From Methanobacteriota archaeon (GTDB lineage: Archaea > Thermoplasmatota > Thermoplasmata > RBG-16-68-12), in assembly GCA_005878515.1 (NCBI GenBank), contig VBLZ01000093.1, positions 1 through 6,434 of the forward strand: a DNA stretch of 6,434 nucleotides, read 5' to 3'. Of this stretch, positions 1-6,288 are shown piece after piece; the first letter of the stretch is position 1; each line of letters starts with the position of its first letter. A program made the position numbers and the translations under genes. The notes below the pieces were generated by a model. That model was not told where the DNA came from. It worked only from the letters and a program-made list of their open reading frames with translations, and ran no database searches.

Positions 1-521
1 CGGATGTTTTGTACGCTGCGCTGAAGGTCGGCCCCAAGGGGACGGTGTACGGCCTGGATATTACGCCCGCGATGATCGCGAAGGCGCGGACGAACATCGC
101 GAAGACTGGCGCGCGTAACGTCCAGATCCTCGAAGGGGACGCCACGAAGATCCCGCTGCCCGACGAGAGCGTCGACGTGGTCACGAGCAACGGGGTGCTG
201 AACCTCGTGCCGGACAAGCCCGCGGCGTTCCAAGAGATTTTTCGCGTGCTGAGGCGTGGCGGGCATCTGCAGCTCGCAGATATCGTCGTCGAAGAGGACG
301 TTGGTGCCGTCTGCGGGCTTAACCCGCAGCTCTGGGCGGACTGCATCGGCGGCGCGGCCGTGGAGATGGAGTACCTGGCGACGATTCAAGACGCGGGATT
401 CCGCGATGCGCGGATCCTGCGGAAGGTTGACTACTTCGCGAAATCCTCCTCGGAGAGCACGAAGCGGATCACGAAGTCGTTCGGTGCCAAGAGCGTCGTA
501 GTGGCGGCAGCGAAGCAGTAG
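1..521 (+). CDS. ArsM-like class I SAM-dependent methyltransferase, 5' partial
   Basis: This is the C-terminal 172 residues of a SAM-dependent methyltransferase. The frame enters from the left edge (first full codon at base 3), so the start and the glycine-rich SAM loop lie outside. Visible parts are the end of motif I helix (DVLYAALKVGPKG), the acidic SAM ribose-binding residue in VYGLD (residue 19 of the fragment), the GDA of motif III (45-47), the SNGVLNLVPDK motif (62-72) and FRVLRRGGHLQLADIV (80-95). The tail LWADCIGGA followed by EYLATIQDAGF (about 110-133) is the arrangement found in arsenite methyltransferases of the ArsM/AS3MT family. In that family SNCV supplies one arsenic-binding cysteine and the C-I/L-GGA motif another. 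Here the first is glycine (residue 64) while the second (114) is kept, with one extra cysteine at 104. Arsenite methylation is therefore doubtful and the substrate is unknown. The family assignment is strong. The gene converges on the next gene, with 16 bases between stops. Confidence 0.87.
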   Translation, partial: DVLYAALKVGPKGTVYGLDITPAMIAKARTNIAKTGARNVQILEGDATKIPLPDESVDVVTSNGVLNLVPDKPAAFQEIFRVLRRGGHLQLADIVVEEDVGAVCGLNPQLWADCIGGAAVEMEYLATIQDAGFRDARILRKVDYFAKSSSESTKRITKSFGAKSVVVAAAKQ

Positions 522-531
522 CGGCCATGCG

Positions 532-545
532 GTGGATCTATCCAC
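532..545. repeat. Short inverted repeat at convergent gene ends
   Basis: GTGGAT-CT-ATCCAC is a perfect dyad covering the stop codon of the minus-strand gene, just after the methyltransferase stop. As RNA it could form a 5-bp stem with a 4-base loop on either strand. It may help end both transcripts, but it is short and has no following U-tract, so a terminator role is only a guess. Confidence 0.3.
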
Positions 546-972
546 GCCCTCGGTGAGCAGAAGCGACTTCTCTCCGAATCGCGGCCTCTCGCTTTTTCAC
601 CCAGGTTCTCGCCCGTTTCGCGATCCATTCGAAGTTCTCCCCTTCGGCCGGGGCCTTCTCCCGCTTGCGCCGGTCGTGCATAATCCGCTCGATCTTCCCC
701 CAGGGCGGGGCATCCATGAACGTGTCGAAGGCGATCTCCTCGTGGAGAAGCCCGCGTCGCATGAGGGAGCCCGCGGTCTCCCAGAAGATCGCCATCGTCG
801 AGAAGTGCTCCCAGCCTTCGCTCCCGCGAGGAAATCGTTTCTCGAATTCCTCGAGGCTCAGGCCGTCCTGCAAGGTTCGCCACCACTTCCGAGCCTCGCG
901 CACGGAATCCGAGAGGAAGATGTCCATCAGAGTGAGCAGGACCTGGGCATCTTGCTTCGTGGGTCGTGGCAT
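538..972 (-). CDS. Small DUF4760-like helical protein
   Basis: This encodes 144 residues starting at an ATG (970-972). The protein looks all-helical and soluble, with no signal peptide or membrane segment. The central stretch, with FWETAGSLMRRGLLHEEIAF at 63-82 followed by DTF and a PWGKIERIM segment at 90-98, matches the pattern I associate with DUF4760 proteins: an aromatic-E-hydrophobic helix, then R-R/K-G-L-hydrophobic-x-E-E and an aromatic residue, then W-x-K/R-I. The function of that family is not known. The C-terminal third (101-144) is strongly basic (RRKREK, KRARTWVKKREAAIRRE), so nucleic-acid or acidic-partner contact is possible. No good Shine-Dalgarno site precedes the ATG; the message may be leaderless. 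It lies downstream of the STAND gene on the same strand, 125 bases away, so co-transcription is possible but not shown. Coding is supported by sensible residue patterning; the overlapping plus-strand reading frame gives a low-complexity Pro/Arg/Ser-rich product. Confidence 0.72.
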   Translation of the reverse strand: MPRPTKQDAQVLLTLMDIFLSDSVREARKWWRTLQDGLSLEEFEKRFPRGSEGWEHFSTMAIFWETAGSLMRRGLLHEEIAFDTFMDAPPWGKIERIMHDRRKREKAPAEGENFEWIAKRARTWVKKREAAIRREVASAHRGRG

Positions 973-999
973 GGACGCGGCAACGGCGAGATGGGCTTA

Positions 1000-1053
1000 T
1001 CAGCCCTCTGGAACGGTCCAGGAGCCGTCATAATTCTGGACGTCCCGGTAGCC
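1000..1053 (-). pseudogene. Relic of the 3' end of a second rhodanese (sulfurtransferase) gene
   Basis: Read on the minus strand from 1053, the sequence encodes GYRDVQNYDGSWT then VPEG and a stop at 1000-1002. This matches GYPNVRNYDGSWT, the conserved near-C-terminal segment of the intact rhodanese in this window. The DNA matches over 38 bases (1016-1053 against 5435-5472, both minus strand) at 33 positions. Of the five differences, two are synonymous and three replace residues. No rhodanese sequence is recognisable upstream of 1053 or after the Trp-Thr. It is best read as the leftover of a deleted or replaced paralogue. A chance match of this length and specificity is very unlikely. Confidence 0.65.
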
Positions 1054-1097
1054 ACTTTCAGAGTCTCGGGCATCTGGAGGTTTTCGAGGGTTGATTC

Positions 1098-3866
1098 TCA
1101 GGACACATTCCGTTGCGGTTGAGCCTTCAAAATCACTTCCCTTATCCGGCGTGCCCGCTCATCCGTCGTCGCGAGAAAAGTGCGCCGGGAGCGCGAAGTC
1201 GCGAGGTCACGGGAGAGCAGGCGATGTTCTTCACCGGCGGCCTCGTCTCCCATGATTGATCGGAGCACGGACGCGACGCGGTGGTAGTGAATTGCCTCGG
1301 GCATTCTGACCTGGTGACCCGCCTCGTCGAGGAGTTTCCGAGCGGATGGCGCATCGCCGTCGAGCAGTGCGACTATGGCGCGATACATGGTCGGGACGGC
1401 CGGCTCGACCTCGGCCGCCGACACCAGATCAGGTTCGCGATATCGTTCGACAACTTCGCGAAACGCAGCCACGTCTCCGGCGAGCAGGCTGATTTCGGCG
1501 AGGTAGCCGATGATCTCGATCGCATCCGCGGCGTTCCCGAGACGCCGATGCTTGGCGACGACTTCCTCGATGATGGCTCGGGCCTCGCCAAGTCGCCCCT
1601 GATAGTATCGGAGGACGGCGATTCCTGCCCGCGAATTGAGGACTCCATTCGCGTCGTACCTCCGACGGAAGAAATCGGCAGCTTCCTCGAAGCCTCGTTC
1701 AGCAGTCTGGAAGTCCATCCTCAGTAGGAGGTCGGAATACGCTCGGGCTCCCAGGGTGAAGTCGCGGATTGCAGGGTTTCCGGTTTTCGTTGCAAGGGCA
1801 TCGATCTCGTGGTAGTAGGCCGATGCCTGTTGGGTATCCCCTTGCCCAAAACCAACTAGGTGCGCAAGGCTCGCAAGGACGCGCGCAAGGGGGAAGGGGT
1901 CTTCGAAAGACCGGACGATCTGAAGCGCCTCTTTGAGGTGCTCCTCAGCGGCCTCCGAGCGGTCCCAGCCGGCCTCGACACGGGCAAGTTCGACGAGGGT
2001 ACGGGCTTGCCCCTTGAGATCGCCATGCCTCTGGAAGATTTGCAGCGCGGCGGTTCCGTGGTCGTACGTCGCTTCGAGCTTTCCTTCGTACCTCACGGCC
2101 CAAGCGCGCATGAGTTCCAACCATCCCTTCTCTACGCTTTCGAGCGTACCCAGGGCTCTGAAACCGTCCTCGATGGCTGCCTTGGCGCTTGAAAGATTCC
2201 CACGGGTCACGAACTCGAATGCCATCTTGCGATCGAGGCGTGCGACGGTTTCGGCTCGAGCGGCGAAACTGATTGCCTGTCGGTGCGCGGTCGTGGACGC
2301 GGGCAAGTCCCCGAGCTCAGCGTATGCGTCCCCAAGGGTCTCGAGCAACCGGCCTTTCTGCTCCGGCGGCACCCCGAGGGCGATGGCGTTCGATGCGTAA
2401 TCGATACACGCGAGGAACGAACGGTCTGCTAAGGCCTGCGCAGCGAGGCGGTCAAGGCAGCCCGATACAAGCCGAGACGAATTCCGACGTTCGACGGTCG
2501 TGAGCATGCGGTCGAAGAAGTCTCGGATGGAGTCATGCACATCATACCGGTTCCCGCCGACCCTGCGCAGGAGGAACCAGTCCGTCAACTCGAGGACTAC
2601 GTCGTGAGGGACCTCTAGATCTTCGAGAAGCGCTTCCGCCGGGATGGCGATACGGAAGGACGAGGCGAGCTTCATCGCGCGCCTTGCGTCCTTCGACAGG
2701 TTCGAGTAGACTTGCTCCGACAGGAACCGATCGAAGTCTTCCAGGGCCACCAACGGATCGAACGGAGAATGATGGGACTGCTGGAGGAATTGGAGGAGTA
2801 GGGGATGGCCGCCGCGGCGTCTGATGAACGTCCATACGGCCGGAGTAAGTTGGGCTCTGGATCCGAGTTCGGCGACATCGATGGGCGTGAGCTCGGGGAG
2901 TTCGAGTTCGCCGACGAGTCCGGCTAACCGGACATCCCGCCGATCGTAGAACGCAGGGGCATGCCGTGTCAGGACCAGGGCTCGGCTGTCCGGGGCCCGC
3001 TCCAGCGAGTCGAGGAGGAGCCGGAACACGGAAGGAAGTTCGGGGCCGCCGTGATGGAGGTCGTCGAACACAAAGAGCGCGTTGGAACCGGGAAGATCCC
3101 CGGCGAGCGCTCTTGCACCTAGGACCACGTCACCCCGCTCAAGGACAGACTGGAGGCCCGGCTTTCCGAGGGCGGCTAGGAACCGCCCCAGGTGGCCGAG
3201 GATCGACCGGGCCGAATCCCAGGGCTGGACGCGGTGCCAGAAGAGATTCTTGGTCCCATGGAGTTGTTGGCAGGCCCTCGCCGCGAACCACGTTTTCCCG
3301 ATCCCCGCGACGCCAGACACAATGAACATTCGCGGGCCGTCGTCTCGAGTGGTCGCACTCAGCTCTTCCCGGCGGCCCACAAACGTCTCGATCGTGGGGG
3401 CTTCCGATAGCATCTCGACAAACGAGGAGGGAGCAGACGGAACAAGGGATGGGAGGTCCACAACACCCGCGATCCGCACCGAGCGGAAGATTGCGAGCAG
3501 GCTCGCACCTCTGCCAACGGTTTTGAGCGCGTCGCCCACGCTCGTTTCCCGGATTCCCGCTGGGTCTTGGACACGGACGGTTTCCGCCAGCGCGCGGTCA
3601 CGGACGCGAATCGCCTCGATGCGTCCCGTGGTCGTCAACTCGTAAGTTTTGCGGCGTTGTCGGATGCCTCGGACGTGCGCTCGCTGTTCCCGGACCAGGC
3701 CATCACGGATCAGGGGTCGAATCGATTGCGCGAGATGTCGGAGCCCGACCCCCACGGCTTCGGCGATCCCCTCCTGCGCCAACCCTCGGGGGGCTTCGGA
3801 GGGCTCCTCGGCGGATCTCGTCTCGAGGAGATGCACGAGAATGCGTTCTTTCGCCGTGAGGCGCAC
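1098..3866 (-). CDS. STAND NTPase regulator: N-terminal winged helix, NACHT/AAA-like ATPase, TPR array
   Basis: This is a large cytoplasmic signal-transduction ATPase of the STAND class, likely a transcription regulator; 922 residues from the GTG at 3864-3866. Residues 1-90 form a winged helix: LTAKERILVHLLE, then QEGIAEAVGVGLRHLAQSIRPLIRDGLV as helix-turn-helix, then the wing with RRKTYELTTTGR. The ATPase follows: FVGRREEL (162-169), Walker A GVAGIGKT (185-192), Walker B LFVFDD (264-269), sensor LVLTR (297-301) and GGHPLLL (352-358), which is typical of STAND proteins. A second winged helix (about 385-460) leads into roughly ten TPR-like helical repeats (about 480-885), usually the ligand or partner sensor. 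The order is the reverse of MalT, whose DNA-binding domain is C-terminal. The start is uncertain. The open frame continues upstream, but codons before 3866 lose the strong G/C third-position bias, which favours the GTG. An in-frame ATG at 3998 is the alternative, and an out-of-frame ATG lies at 3910. It is divergent from the propeller gene. The ligand and target genes are unknown. Confidence 0.88.
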   Translation of the reverse strand: MRLTAKERILVHLLETRSAEEPSEAPRGLAQEGIAEAVGVGLRHLAQSIRPLIRDGLVREQRAHVRGIRQRRKTYELTTTGRIEAIRVRDRALAETVRVQDPAGIRETSVGDALKTVGRGASLLAIFRSVRIAGVVDLPSLVPSAPSSFVEMLSEAPTIETFVGRREELSATTRDDGPRMFIVSGVAGIGKTWFAARACQQLHGTKNLFWHRVQPWDSARSILGHLGRFLAALGKPGLQSVLERGDVVLGARALAGDLPGSNALFVFDDLHHGGPELPSVFRLLLDSLERAPDSRALVLTRHAPAFYDRRDVRLAGLVGELELPELTPIDVAELGSRAQLTPAVWTFIRRRGGHPLLLQFLQQSHHSPFDPLVALEDFDRFLSEQVYSNLSKDARRAMKLASSFRIAIPAEALLEDLEVPHDVVLELTDWFLLRRVGGNRYDVHDSIRDFFDRMLTTVERRNSSRLVSGCLDRLAAQALADRSFLACIDYASNAIALGVPPEQKGRLLETLGDAYAELGDLPASTTAHRQAISFAARAETVARLDRKMAFEFVTRGNLSSAKAAIEDGFRALGTLESVEKGWLELMRAWAVRYEGKLEATYDHGTAALQIFQRHGDLKGQARTLVELARVEAGWDRSEAAEEHLKEALQIVRSFEDPFPLARVLASLAHLVGFGQGDTQQASAYYHEIDALATKTGNPAIRDFTLGARAYSDLLLRMDFQTAERGFEEAADFFRRRYDANGVLNSRAGIAVLRYYQGRLGEARAIIEEVVAKHRRLGNAADAIEIIGYLAEISLLAGDVAAFREVVERYREPDLVSAAEVEPAVPTMYRAIVALLDGDAPSARKLLDEAGHQVRMPEAIHYHRVASVLRSIMGDEAAGEEHRLLSRDLATSRSRRTFLATTDERARRIREVILKAQPQRNVS

Positions 3867-3909
3867 CGTTCCCCCCCGGGGCCCGTATCTCGAAGCGGGG
3901 CCATCAACA

Positions 3910-3923
3910 TTAGGGAACCCTAA
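3910..3923. promoter_or_regulatory. Palindrome TTAGGG-AA-CCCTAA, candidate operator
   Basis: A perfect 6+2+6 inverted repeat lies in the only intergenic region shared by the divergent STAND regulator and propeller genes. It is 44 bases before the regulator's GTG and 94 bases before the propeller ATG. Its size and symmetry suit a dimeric winged-helix protein, so the adjacent regulator is the obvious candidate to bind it. This rests on position and symmetry only. It also touches the possible ATG at 3908-3910. Confidence 0.45.
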
Positions 3924-4007
3924 GGGATTCTTCCGAGGGATACTTACGCTCGCCGGGAATTGCCATCGCGAGGAAGCGATTGAATGGAGCGAGAACATCA
4001 TTTCGAC

Positions 4008-4012
4008 AGGAG
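4008..4012 (+). promoter_or_regulatory. Shine-Dalgarno site AGGAG deciding the propeller start
   Basis: AGGAG lies 4 bases before the ATG at 4017-4019. It supports this start over the in-frame ATG at 3984, which would add an 11-residue charged stretch (EREHHFDRR) in front of the signal peptide and has no ribosome-binding site. Confidence 0.6.
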
Positions 4013-4016
4013 AGTG

Positions 4017-5282
4017 ATGGGAGGATCGTCGCGCGTTTCGATCTTGATGGGTGTTTTCGTCATTGTCGTGGTCATCGGTTTTAGTGTCCCAGCCACCGCC
4101 GCGGTAGGGACCTCGGCCACGATGAAACAGTGGTCCGTTTCCTTCACACCCAACGATTTCGTCGTGGCGCCGGACGGCACGTTGTTCTTCTCCGCGCCCG
4201 GCGTGTTGGTGGGGAGGCTGAATCCCTCCACCAATGAGCTCACCACGTGGAGCATCGCGACGTTTCATCTCGCCATTGGACCCGCGTTCTCCGTTGAATT
4301 CAATGGGCAAACGTTCACCGATGACTTCACGGTGGCCCTGGTGAGGTTAAATGGACAGGTCCGCCTGCTTCTCCCGAGTTCGGGCGTGGTCGTTCGGTGG
4401 CAGCTCCCCGCTGGCTCTCAGGACATCACGTCGAGCGGCACTCGACTCTGGACGACACTCTTCCCAGATGACGATACCACCCAGATTGCTTCCCTTGATC
4501 CCGTCACCGACGTCCTGATGACCTACGACCTCCCGCAAAGCATCGCCGGTCCCGGAGGATTCGTCCACGGCCTTTCCTTCGGGGATGACCACCTTTGGTT
4601 CGGCGTCACCGCCACCGATATCGGAGACACAGTTCCGTTCGAACAAAAGACCGGCTCCCTCGATCCCGCCACCTCCACCGCGAAGCTTTGGACCTTGTTT
4701 TCGTCCCCCGGGGCCGTTACGTTTGGTGTTGGACGAGCCGCTACCTTTGCGGCAGGCTCCTCTTGGACGCTCTACCATTCGAGTGACCCTGCGTTGACCG
4801 GGGCGTACCGCCTGAAGGCCGATTCGAGCAAGGTAGAGTTCTATGACGCTCCGCTCGGGACCCCGGCCTCCCTCGACTCCTTCCCGGTGGTCGAAAATGT
4901 GGATCGGGCCACCATGGCGGGGGGCGCAGCTTGGGCGGCCAGCACGTCCGAGAACGAGGGTGTTCAAGCCATGCAACTGGCGAGATGGAAACCGCTGGGG
5001 TTCCGGAGTGTGTCCACGGTTTCGCCCGAGCAGCCCACGGTGACAGTTTCCACCGGGACTCTCACGCGAGTCGACGTTTCTCAAGTGGCCTCGTTTACCA
5101 CGACGATCACGCCGGAGGTCACGACGATCACGGGAACCTCTGTGAGTCCTAATGTGACGATTTGGAGTCTTGTGGACCGGCGCGTTCAGGCTCGCATCGC
5201 TGTGAGCCCGGGCGGTGTGCCGTACTTCGGTCTCTTCATTCCTTCGACGGGCCAAGCCTTCCTCGCGCAACTCTCGGCGTAG
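4017..5282 (+). CDS. Secreted beta-propeller protein, streptogramin-lyase (Vgb)-like
   Basis: This encodes 421 residues from the ATG at 4017. Residues 1-29 are a Sec signal peptide: a short basic start (GGSSR), hydrophobic core VSILMGVFVIVVVIGF and a small-residue cleavage region PATAA. The mature part shows repeated propeller blades of the pattern '(F/L)W(F)...(G)xLxPxTxxxxxW': FVVAPDGTLFFSAPG with VGRLNPSTNELTTWSI (48-80), TRLWTTL with IASLDPVTDVLMTYDL (142-172), DHLWFGV with GSLDPATSTAKLWTLF (191-228), and a last blade IAVSPGGVPYFGL (394-406). About six or seven blades fit. A Thr/Val/Ser-rich stretch (331-382), ITPEVTTITGTS-like, interrupts the propeller before the final blade. No C-terminal anchor or sorting signal is visible, so the protein is probably released or held at the cell surface by contacts. 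The catalytic His/Glu set of true Vgb lyases was not recognised, so binding or scaffolding is as likely as lyase activity. It is divergent from the STAND regulator, which may control it. Confidence 0.78.
   Translation: MGGSSRVSILMGVFVIVVVIGFSVPATAAVGTSATMKQWSVSFTPNDFVVAPDGTLFFSAPGVLVGRLNPSTNELTTWSIATFHLAIGPAFSVEFNGQTFTDDFTVALVRLNGQVRLLLPSSGVVVRWQLPAGSQDITSSGTRLWTTLFPDDDTTQIASLDPVTDVLMTYDLPQSIAGPGGFVHGLSFGDDHLWFGVTATDIGDTVPFEQKTGSLDPATSTAKLWTLFSSPGAVTFGVGRAATFAAGSSWTLYHSSDPALTGAYRLKADSSKVEFYDAPLGTPASLDSFPVVENVDRATMAGGAAWAASTSENEGVQAMQLARWKPLGFRSVSTVSPEQPTVTVSTGTLTRVDVSQVASFTTTITPEVTTITGTSVSPNVTIWSLVDRRVQARIAVSPGGVPYFGLFIPSTGQAFLAQLSA
5099..5132 (+). repeat. Tandem 13-base repeat in the Thr-rich segment of the propeller gene
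   Basis: CACGACGATCACG occurs at 5099-5111 and 5120-5132, a 21-base period that encodes two 7-residue units, TTITPEV and TTITGTS. It marks a low-complexity insert likely to change length between strains by slippage. Confidence 0.6.
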
Positions 5283-5314
5283 TCATCCGGTCGTCGACAG
5301 GGACGGCGAAGGGT

Positions 5315-5355
5315 GGCAGGTAGGCCGCGCCCGGTGGCCGGTTGAGTAACCTGCC
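5315..5355. terminator. Inverted repeat between convergent genes, possible bidirectional terminator
   Basis: GGCAGGT (5315-5321) pairs perfectly with ACCTGCC (5349-5355), and an inner GGCC/GGCC pair (5323-5326 with 5336-5339) can stack inside. The element sits between the stops of the propeller gene (5282) and the rhodanese gene (5395). Archaeal terminators usually rely on U-tracts, and none follows on either strand, so RNA processing or 3'-end protection is an alternative role. Confidence 0.35.
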
Positions 5356-5394
5356 GTTCCAGAGACGTTCAGCACGGATACTCCCTTGGTCGGA

Positions 5395-6240
5395 TTACTT
5401 CTCGATTGGCGTCCGCACGAGGTTGCCCCACTCCGTCCAGGAGCCGTCGTAGTTCCGGACGTTCGGGTAGCCGAGGAGGTACTTCAGGACGAACCACGTG
5501 TGGGACGACCGCTCGCCGATCCGGCAGTATGCGATGACCTCCTTATCCGGCGTCACGCCTTTCGGCTCGTAGAGCGCCTTCAGCTCCTCCGGCGCCTTGA
5601 ACGTCCCGTCCTCGTTGACGGCTTGGGCCCAGGGGATGTTCTTCGCCCCGGGGATGTGGCCGCCACGCTGGGCATGCTCCGTCGGATATTCCGGCGGCGC
5701 GAGAATCTCGCCGCTGAACTCCTTCGGGCCCCGCACATCGACGAGGACCTTCCCCGCCTGCTTGTAAGCTTCCTTCACGTACGCGAGGAATACGCGGAGC
5801 GTCTCGTCCGATTCCTTCGCCGTGAAGGTCGTCGGGGGGAACGTCGGCACATCCTTCGTCACGGGCAAGTCCTGCTCGATCCACTTCTTCCGACCGCCGT
5901 TCAGGAGGACGACGTTGTCGACCCCGTAATACTTGAACACCCAGAACGCGAACGCTGCGAACCAGTTGTTGAAGTCGCCGTACAAGACGATCCGGTGGTC
6001 GTTCGAAATGCCGAGGCGGCCGAAGAGGGCCTCGAGGCCTTCCTTCGAGACGATGTCCCGGCGCACCGGATCGTTGATGTCTTTCTTCCAGTCGATCAGG
6101 ACCGATCCCGGGATGTGGCCCAGGTTGTAGTTGGGAATCGGGTCATAGTCGACCTCGACGATCCGCACGGTCTCGTTGCCGATGTTCCCCTTCACCCAGC
6201 TCGTGTCGACCAAGACTTCGGGATGCGCGTAAGCGGCCAT
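5395..6240 (-). CDS. Thiosulfate sulfurtransferase (rhodanese), two-domain
   Basis: This is a cytoplasmic sulfurtransferase that moves sulfane sulfur from thiosulfate (or a similar donor) to a thiophilic acceptor such as cyanide through a cysteine persulfide. The 281 residues form the usual tandem of two rhodanese domains. The N-terminal domain (about 8-125) contains GHIPGSVLIDW (41-51) and, in the active-loop position, YGDFNNWFA with no cysteine, so it is structural. The C-terminal domain (about 145-281) holds LVDVRGPKEFSG (166-177), GGHIPGAKNIPW (193-204) and the catalytic loop CRIGERS, with Cys239, then GYPNVRNYDGSWTEWG (257-272). Length and motifs are normal and the gene looks intact. I prefer the ATG at 6240 (MAAYAHPEVLV) over the in-frame TTG at 6255, because the bases around that TTG form a TTGGAG ribosome-binding site at good spacing and the TATA box distance fits. 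It converges on the propeller gene. A relic of a second copy lies at 1000-1053. Confidence 0.95.
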   Translation of the reverse strand: MAAYAHPEVLVDTSWVKGNIGNETVRIVEVDYDPIPNYNLGHIPGSVLIDWKKDINDPVRRDIVSKEGLEALFGRLGISNDHRIVLYGDFNNWFAAFAFWVFKYYGVDNVVLLNGGRKKWIEQDLPVTKDVPTFPPTTFTAKESDETLRVFLAYVKEAYKQAGKVLVDVRGPKEFSGEILAPPEYPTEHAQRGGHIPGAKNIPWAQAVNEDGTFKAPEELKALYEPKGVTPDKEVIAYCRIGERSSHTWFVLKYLLGYPNVRNYDGSWTEWGNLVRTPIEK

Positions 6241-6249
6241 CGTTCTTCG

Positions 6250-6283
6250 CTCCAAGCGGTCCGAAGTATTACACCGTTATATT
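6250..6283 (-). promoter_or_regulatory. Rhodanese promoter: TATA box and ribosome-binding site
   Basis: On the minus strand, AATATAA (6277-6283) lies about 37 bases before the ATG at 6240. A start of transcription about 25 bases downstream of it would fall near 6254, leaving a short leader. That leader includes GGAG (6250-6253), 9 bases from the ATG. Archaeal TATA spacing and a short Shine-Dalgarno leader agree with each other, which supports the chosen start codon. Confidence 0.55.
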
Positions 6284-6288
6284 CATTG

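Noticed and set aside
532..1122. A 196-codon open frame on the plus strand
   Set aside because: It lies opposite the DUF4760-like gene, and its product is Pro/Ser/Arg-rich and without recognisable structure. The minus-strand frame has sensible helices and a family-like motif.
1281..1727. A 148-codon plus-strand frame inside the STAND gene
   Set aside because: It is antisense to a region with regular TPR helices; it has no ribosome-binding site and no domain signal.
1098..3866. STAND protein as an antiviral (Avs-type) defence protein
   Set aside because: There is no nuclease, protease, TIR or membrane effector domain. The N-terminus is a DNA-binding winged helix and no defence genes are nearby, so a regulator fits better.
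3867..4310. N-terminal extension of the STAND frame up to an ATG at 4310
   Set aside because: The extension is antisense to the propeller's signal peptide and first blades, is rich in His/Arg/Gly, and precedes the winged helix with no domain. Codon bias drops before 3866.
4347..5270. A 307-codon open frame on the minus strand opposite the propeller gene
   Set aside because: Its product is Arg/Gly/Glu-rich with no domain pattern, and the plus strand encodes a signal peptide and clear propeller blades. It is a high-GC shadow frame.
4017..5282. Propeller gene as a true virginiamycin B lyase resistance gene (vgb)
   Set aside because: The protein has a signal peptide and a Thr-rich insert, and I could not identify the lyase catalytic residues. 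Only the fold-level blade pattern is supported.
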